DNA from: Eimeria necatrix
Lineage: Eukaryota > Apicomplexa > Conoidasida > Eucoccidiorida > Eimeriidae
Direction: 5' to 3'
Assembly (NCBI RefSeq): GCF_000499385.1
Contig: NW_013654463.1
Coordinates: 2,501-22,150, forward strand
DNA length: 19,650 bases
Position numbers and translations under genes: made by a program. Below, one piece after another: positions 18,601 to 19,650 of the stretch (the first letter of the stretch is position 1; the number at the start of each line of letters is the position of its first letter). Below the pieces are notes generated by a model. That model worked only from the letters and a program-made list of their open reading frames with translations, was not told the origin of the DNA and ran no database searches.

Positions 18601-19650
18601 CTCTCTGCAGCAGATTCGAGAGAAGTCCAGAACGAGGGAGCCGCAGCAACAGGCATTTCTGAAGAACTTGAATTCCTGTCGCCTCGGCTTCTCTGCCGCT
18701 CTGCAGCCTCTCCAGCAGCAGACTGTTCACGAGAATGTGCAACTGAAACCTGGTGATCAGGCTTTTTAGGCTCTGTTTCCGCGCCTTCCGACGCATCCTG
18801 GAAGTTTCCAGTCGGCTCGCTGCTCTCTGCAGCAGATCCGAGAGAGGTCCAGAACGAAGGAGCCGCAGCCACAGGCATTGCCGAAAAACTTGAATTCCTG
18901 TCGCCTTGGCTTCTCTGCCGCTCTGCAGCCTCTCCAGCAGCAGATCGTTCACGAGAATGTGCAACTGAAACCTGGTGATCAGGCTTTTTAGGCTCTGTTT
19001 CCGCGCCTTCCGACGCATCCTGGAAGTTTCCAGTCGGCTCGCTGCTCTCTGCAGCAGATCCAAGAGAGGTCCAGAAAGACGAAACCGTAGCAACAGGCAT
19101 TTCTGAAGAACTTGAATTCCTGTCGCCTTGGCTTCTCTGCCGCTCCGCAGCCTCTCCAGCAGCAGATCGTTCACGAGAATGTGCAACTGAAACCTGGTGA
19201 TCAGGCTTTTTAGGCTCTGTTTCCGCGCCTTCCGACGCATCCTGGAAGTTTCCAGTCGGCTCGCTGCTCTCTGCAGCAGATTCGAGAGAAGTCCAGAACG
19301 AGGCAGCCGCAGCCACAGGCATTGCCGAAAAACTTGAATTCCTGTCGCTTTGGCTTCTCTGCCGCTCTGCAGCCTCTCCAGCAGCAGATCGTTCACGAGA
19401 ATGTGCAACTGAAACCTGGTGATCAGGCTTTTTAGGCTCTGTTTCCGCGCCTTCCGACGCATCCTGGAAGTTTCCAGTCGGCTCGCTGCTCTCTGCAGCA
19501 GATTCGAAAGAGGTCCAGAAAGACGGAGCCGCAGCCACAGGCACTGTCGAAGAACTTGAATTCCTGTCGCCTAGGCTTCTCTGCCGTTCCGCAGCCTCTC
19601 CAGCAGCAGACTGTTCACGAGAATGTGCAACTGAAACCTGGTGATCAGGC
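10887..19650 (-). CDS. Gene B: very large coiled-coil/low-complexity protein, function unknown (5' partial)
   Basis: It reads leftward from beyond 19650 and ends at TAG, + positions 10887-10889. The frame is open to the right edge; the apparent start at 19544 is a GTG inside a tandem repeat, so the true start lies outside. Exons: 17327->19650, 13559-17248, 13367-13403, 13066-13180, 12848-12958, 12390-12479, 12121-12234, 11702-11857, 11209-11332 and 10887-11026. At least about 2,300 residues are visible. In order they comprise 74-residue repeats, a Ser-rich tract (about 17400-17570), a charged disordered region, Gln/Ala runs, a cysteine motif (14770-14800), Gly-Pro blocks, a Glu/Arg/Gln coiled coil (about 13985-14215), then a C-terminus of about 295 residues in eight exons. 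Fully phase-consistent splicing into sensible helical text is strong support. The family is not recognised; a scaffold or cytoskeletal role is only a guess from composition. Confidence 0.8.
11061..11148 (-). repeat. 20-bp repeat with TGCATGC/acceptor-like motifs in the last gene B intron
   Basis: CTGGCAGCAACTG cores start at 11071, 11091, 11111 and 11131. On the sense strand several copies contain GCATGCAG, resembling the true acceptor TTTGCATGCAG at the 11026 exon boundary. Confidence 0.88.
11209..11332 (-). other. Gene B exon, 124 nt
   Basis: The acceptor is AAATCTTCTTCAG and the donor is CGCGG|GTGAGC at 11208. It enters in phase 0 and exits in phase 1. The text includes GIMTQQVNSYDVDLQRLIAI and ERNLEDKLRRLLFLNGDANY. 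Confidence 0.78.
11438..11745 (-). repeat. About 50-bp array of 5'-splice-site copies in a gene B intron, 6 copies
   Basis: Cores of ACTCACTTGCAA on the + strand start at 11438, 11488, 11544 (ACCCAC variant), 11594, 11646 and 11696, with spacings of 50, 56, 50, 52 and 50. Read on the sense strand, each is AACTTGCAA|GTGAGT followed by a T-rich tract. The copy at 11696 is the real exon end; the other five lie downstream within the intron. Confidence 0.9.
11702..11857 (-). other. Gene B exon, 52 codons
   Basis: The acceptor is GATTGCTGCTGCAG and the donor is TTGCAA|GTGAGT at 11701, with phase 0 on both sides. The text contains FAIPEEPVARIGPDECAAVQ and HIRAVHCQYKKAYKKLQ, clearly non-repetitive coding sequence. 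Confidence 0.78.
11858..12060. other. Gene B intron with degenerate CAG units and T-rich tract
   Basis: The segment 11866-11960 carries imperfect CAGCAGCAAT and CAG units (longest pure run about 11900-11926), and 12010-12115 is AT-rich. No coding sequence is supported in it. Confidence 0.65.
12121..12234 (-). other. Gene B exon, basic segment
   Basis: The text includes YKLTVVQAQRAGRSEDSRKK and ends at the donor TCT|GTGAGT at 12120, phase 0. The acceptor is CAGCCCAG (start 12234) or, five bases earlier in the transcript, CTGCTGCAG (start 12239); the choice depends on the preceding donor. The (CTG)17 tract lies immediately upstream in the transcript. Confidence 0.65.
12243..12293. repeat. (CAG)17 array at a gene B 3' splice site
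   Basis: Seventeen perfect CAG units on the + strand form (CTG)17 on the sense strand, directly before the acceptor of the 12121-12234/12239 exon. Confidence 0.9.
12390..12479 (-). other. Gene B exon, acidic helical segment
   Basis: The acceptor TTTTTTGCAACTCAG ends at 12480. The text is AQDLQPCSVDELEELAQELE followed by GSAQQLHACS. The end is uncertain: donor AGC|GTGGCC (exon ends 12390, phase 0) pairs with an exon 12121-12234, whereas donor GGAA|GTGCGC (exon ends 12416, phase 1) pairs with 12121-12239. Confidence 0.6.
12519..12716. repeat. 37-bp minisatellite in a gene B intron, about 5 copies
   Basis: Units containing AGCAGCAGCCCGGGGCTCTT have their CCCGG at 12539, 12576, 12613 and 12661 (the last shifted by an 11-bp internal duplication), with a degenerate copy near 12696. 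The unit length of 37 fits its intronic position, since it could not be read in one constant frame. Confidence 0.88.
12848..12958 (-). other. Gene B exon, helical segment
   Basis: The acceptor is AACTTCCGCAG and the donor is ACG|GTAATT at 12847. It is 37 codons with phase 0 on both sides, including ADQVHSSLQQTAADCR and QMQEVEKRLSVLT. Confidence 0.72.
13066..13180 (-). other. Gene B exon, coiled-coil segment
   Basis: The acceptor is GATCTTCAG and the donor is GCA|GTGCGT at 13065. It enters in phase 2 and exits in phase 0, reading LSTALDKLAKLRGKLDTLQQ and SHEVSSYYSALKA, which has heptad character. Confidence 0.75.
13367..13403 (-). other. Gene B small exon, 37 nt
   Basis: The acceptor is CTGCTGCAGCTGCAG and the donor is GGT|GTAAGT at 13366. 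It enters in phase 1 and exits in phase 2, reading IPEDLQTDPSMV. Confidence 0.7.
13694..13741 (-). repeat. (CTG)16 on the + strand, Ala run in gene B
   Basis: Sixteen perfect units read as GCA on the minus strand, close to the end of the giant exon. Confidence 0.9.
13985..14215 (-). other. Predicted coiled coil of gene B
   Basis: The translation is dominated by Glu, Arg, Lys, Gln and Leu (EKEREELRRRQEELEKQQNK, ELERQQLKEQRERLELQRQA), the usual look of a long parallel coiled coil. It is followed by AMLMAQQQAAA and an Ala run. Confidence 0.75.
14255..14760 (-). repeat. GGGGCCCC-rich block in gene B, Gly-Pro repeats
   Basis: The segment 14461-14520 is almost pure (CCCCCGGGG)n and encodes GGPGGPGGPGGPGG. 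A second cluster at 14690-14740 gives GGPPGGPPGGPLAG. It matches the blocks in gene A in sequence style. Confidence 0.85.
14743..14800 (-). other. Isolated HKPGCRCPLC cysteine motif in gene B
   Basis: The local text is RTYVHKPGCRCPLCTAAGWG, with three cysteines and one histidine closely spaced in otherwise low-complexity protein. H-x(2,3)-C-x-C-x(2)-C motifs occur in some plant and algal nuclear proteins, but here there is only one such cluster, and zinc binding is speculative. Confidence 0.5.
15086..15127 (-). repeat. (CAG)14 on the + strand, Ala run in gene B
   Basis: Fourteen CAG units on the + strand are read as GCT (Ala) on the minus strand. Other Ala runs of gene B lie at about 14940-14966, 15405-15436 and 13914-13945. 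Confidence 0.88.
15615..15653 (-). repeat. (CAG)13 on the coding strand, Gln run in gene B
   Basis: Thirteen CTG units on the + strand encode Gln on the minus strand, between LQLQQL and EAPVHLKPLSMEE. A normal helical segment, SMEETNRILESAVELALHKP, follows directly. Confidence 0.9.
17249..17326 (-). other. Probable 78-nt in-frame intron of gene B
   Basis: On the minus strand the donor is GGCG|GTGAGTC at 17326 and the acceptor is TTATTCCTGCAG ending at 17249; both are phase 1. The interval is T-rich and has no stop, so the unspliced frame also stays open. Splicing would give SGVGDKRGSQSEEGD. A nearer acceptor, TTTCTTCCAG ending at 17263, breaks the frame. Confidence 0.6.
17400..17575 (-). repeat. 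Ser-rich tract in gene B
   Basis: AGC-rich coding on the minus strand gives long Ser stretches with Cys, Glu and Asp interspersed (SSCSSSESDECSSGSESCSS). The same trinucleotide that gives Ala or Gln elsewhere is read here in the Ser frame. Confidence 0.85.
18554..19650 (-). repeat. 222-bp (74-residue) coding tandem repeat in gene B, at least 5 copies
   Basis: Copies begin at 19544 (GTG), 19322, 19100, 18878 and 18656, exactly 222 bp apart, and another runs off the right edge. The unit contains PSFWTSLESAAES, GNFQDASEGAETEPKKPDHQ and VSVAHSRERSAAGEAAERQR. The leftmost copy keeps only about 34 residues before diverging. DNA identity is very high, with scattered changes (ATG or GTG at the same place, SFSA/SSSE/SSST endings), implying recent expansion or homogenisation. 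Confidence 0.93.

Noticed and set aside
19542..19544. Start codon of the large minus-strand frame at 19544
   Set aside because: It is GTG in the middle of the tandem repeat. The same frame stays open to the right edge (reading DHQVSVAHSREQSAAG), and other copies have ATG at this place only by a one-base difference.

Overview
This window looks like nuclear DNA of an apicomplexan coccidian, most likely an avian Eimeria. Three things in the sequence point there: dense CAG/CTG trinucleotide arrays read as long Ala, Gln, Ser, Leu or Cys runs (homopolymeric amino-acid repeats); an internal array of the telomere-type heptamer AAACCCT; and large, repeat-laden genes with short, T-rich GT-AG introns. 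No bacterial-style operons, rRNA, tRNA or transposase genes were seen. The species is an inference.

Layout. Two large genes converge on a repeat-rich intergenic segment. Gene A (+ strand) enters from the left edge and stops at 9582. My model has exons at <=59-260, 580-683, 1861-5881 and 6140-9582, and every junction keeps phase. The two long open stretches (1849-5949 and 5977-9582) are two exons of one gene, joined by removing a 258-nt intron that carries the apparent stop. Gene B (- strand) enters from the right edge (its start is outside the window) and stops at 10887. It has one enormous exon region (19650 down to 13559, probably interrupted by a 78-nt in-frame intron) and eight small 3' exons. 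These eight were rebuilt from splice signals and phase, and they encode a mostly helical, coiled-coil-like C-terminus that the simple open-frame view hides.

The 1.3-kb gap between the two stop codons (9583-10886) holds a 17-bp repeat overlapping gene A's stop codon, a 16-bp palindrome, eight perfect AAACCCT units, a 29-bp repeat and two pure CTG arrays. I see no supported gene there.

Neither protein could be assigned to a named family. Both look like very large, low-complexity-rich proteins with islands of normal composition. Gene B carries a 74-residue tandem repeat at its N-terminal side, a Ser-rich tract, an isolated HKPGCRCPLC cysteine motif, Gly-Pro-rich blocks and a highly charged coiled coil. 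Nothing in the sequence links the two genes functionally; they are simply convergent neighbours. The most unusual material is in the introns. Intron arrays repeat splice-site-like sequence (a 50-bp array of donor copies, a 20-bp array of acceptor-like copies), a 22-bp array stays open in all forward frames, and (CTG)n-CAG tracts serve as apparent 3' splice sites.
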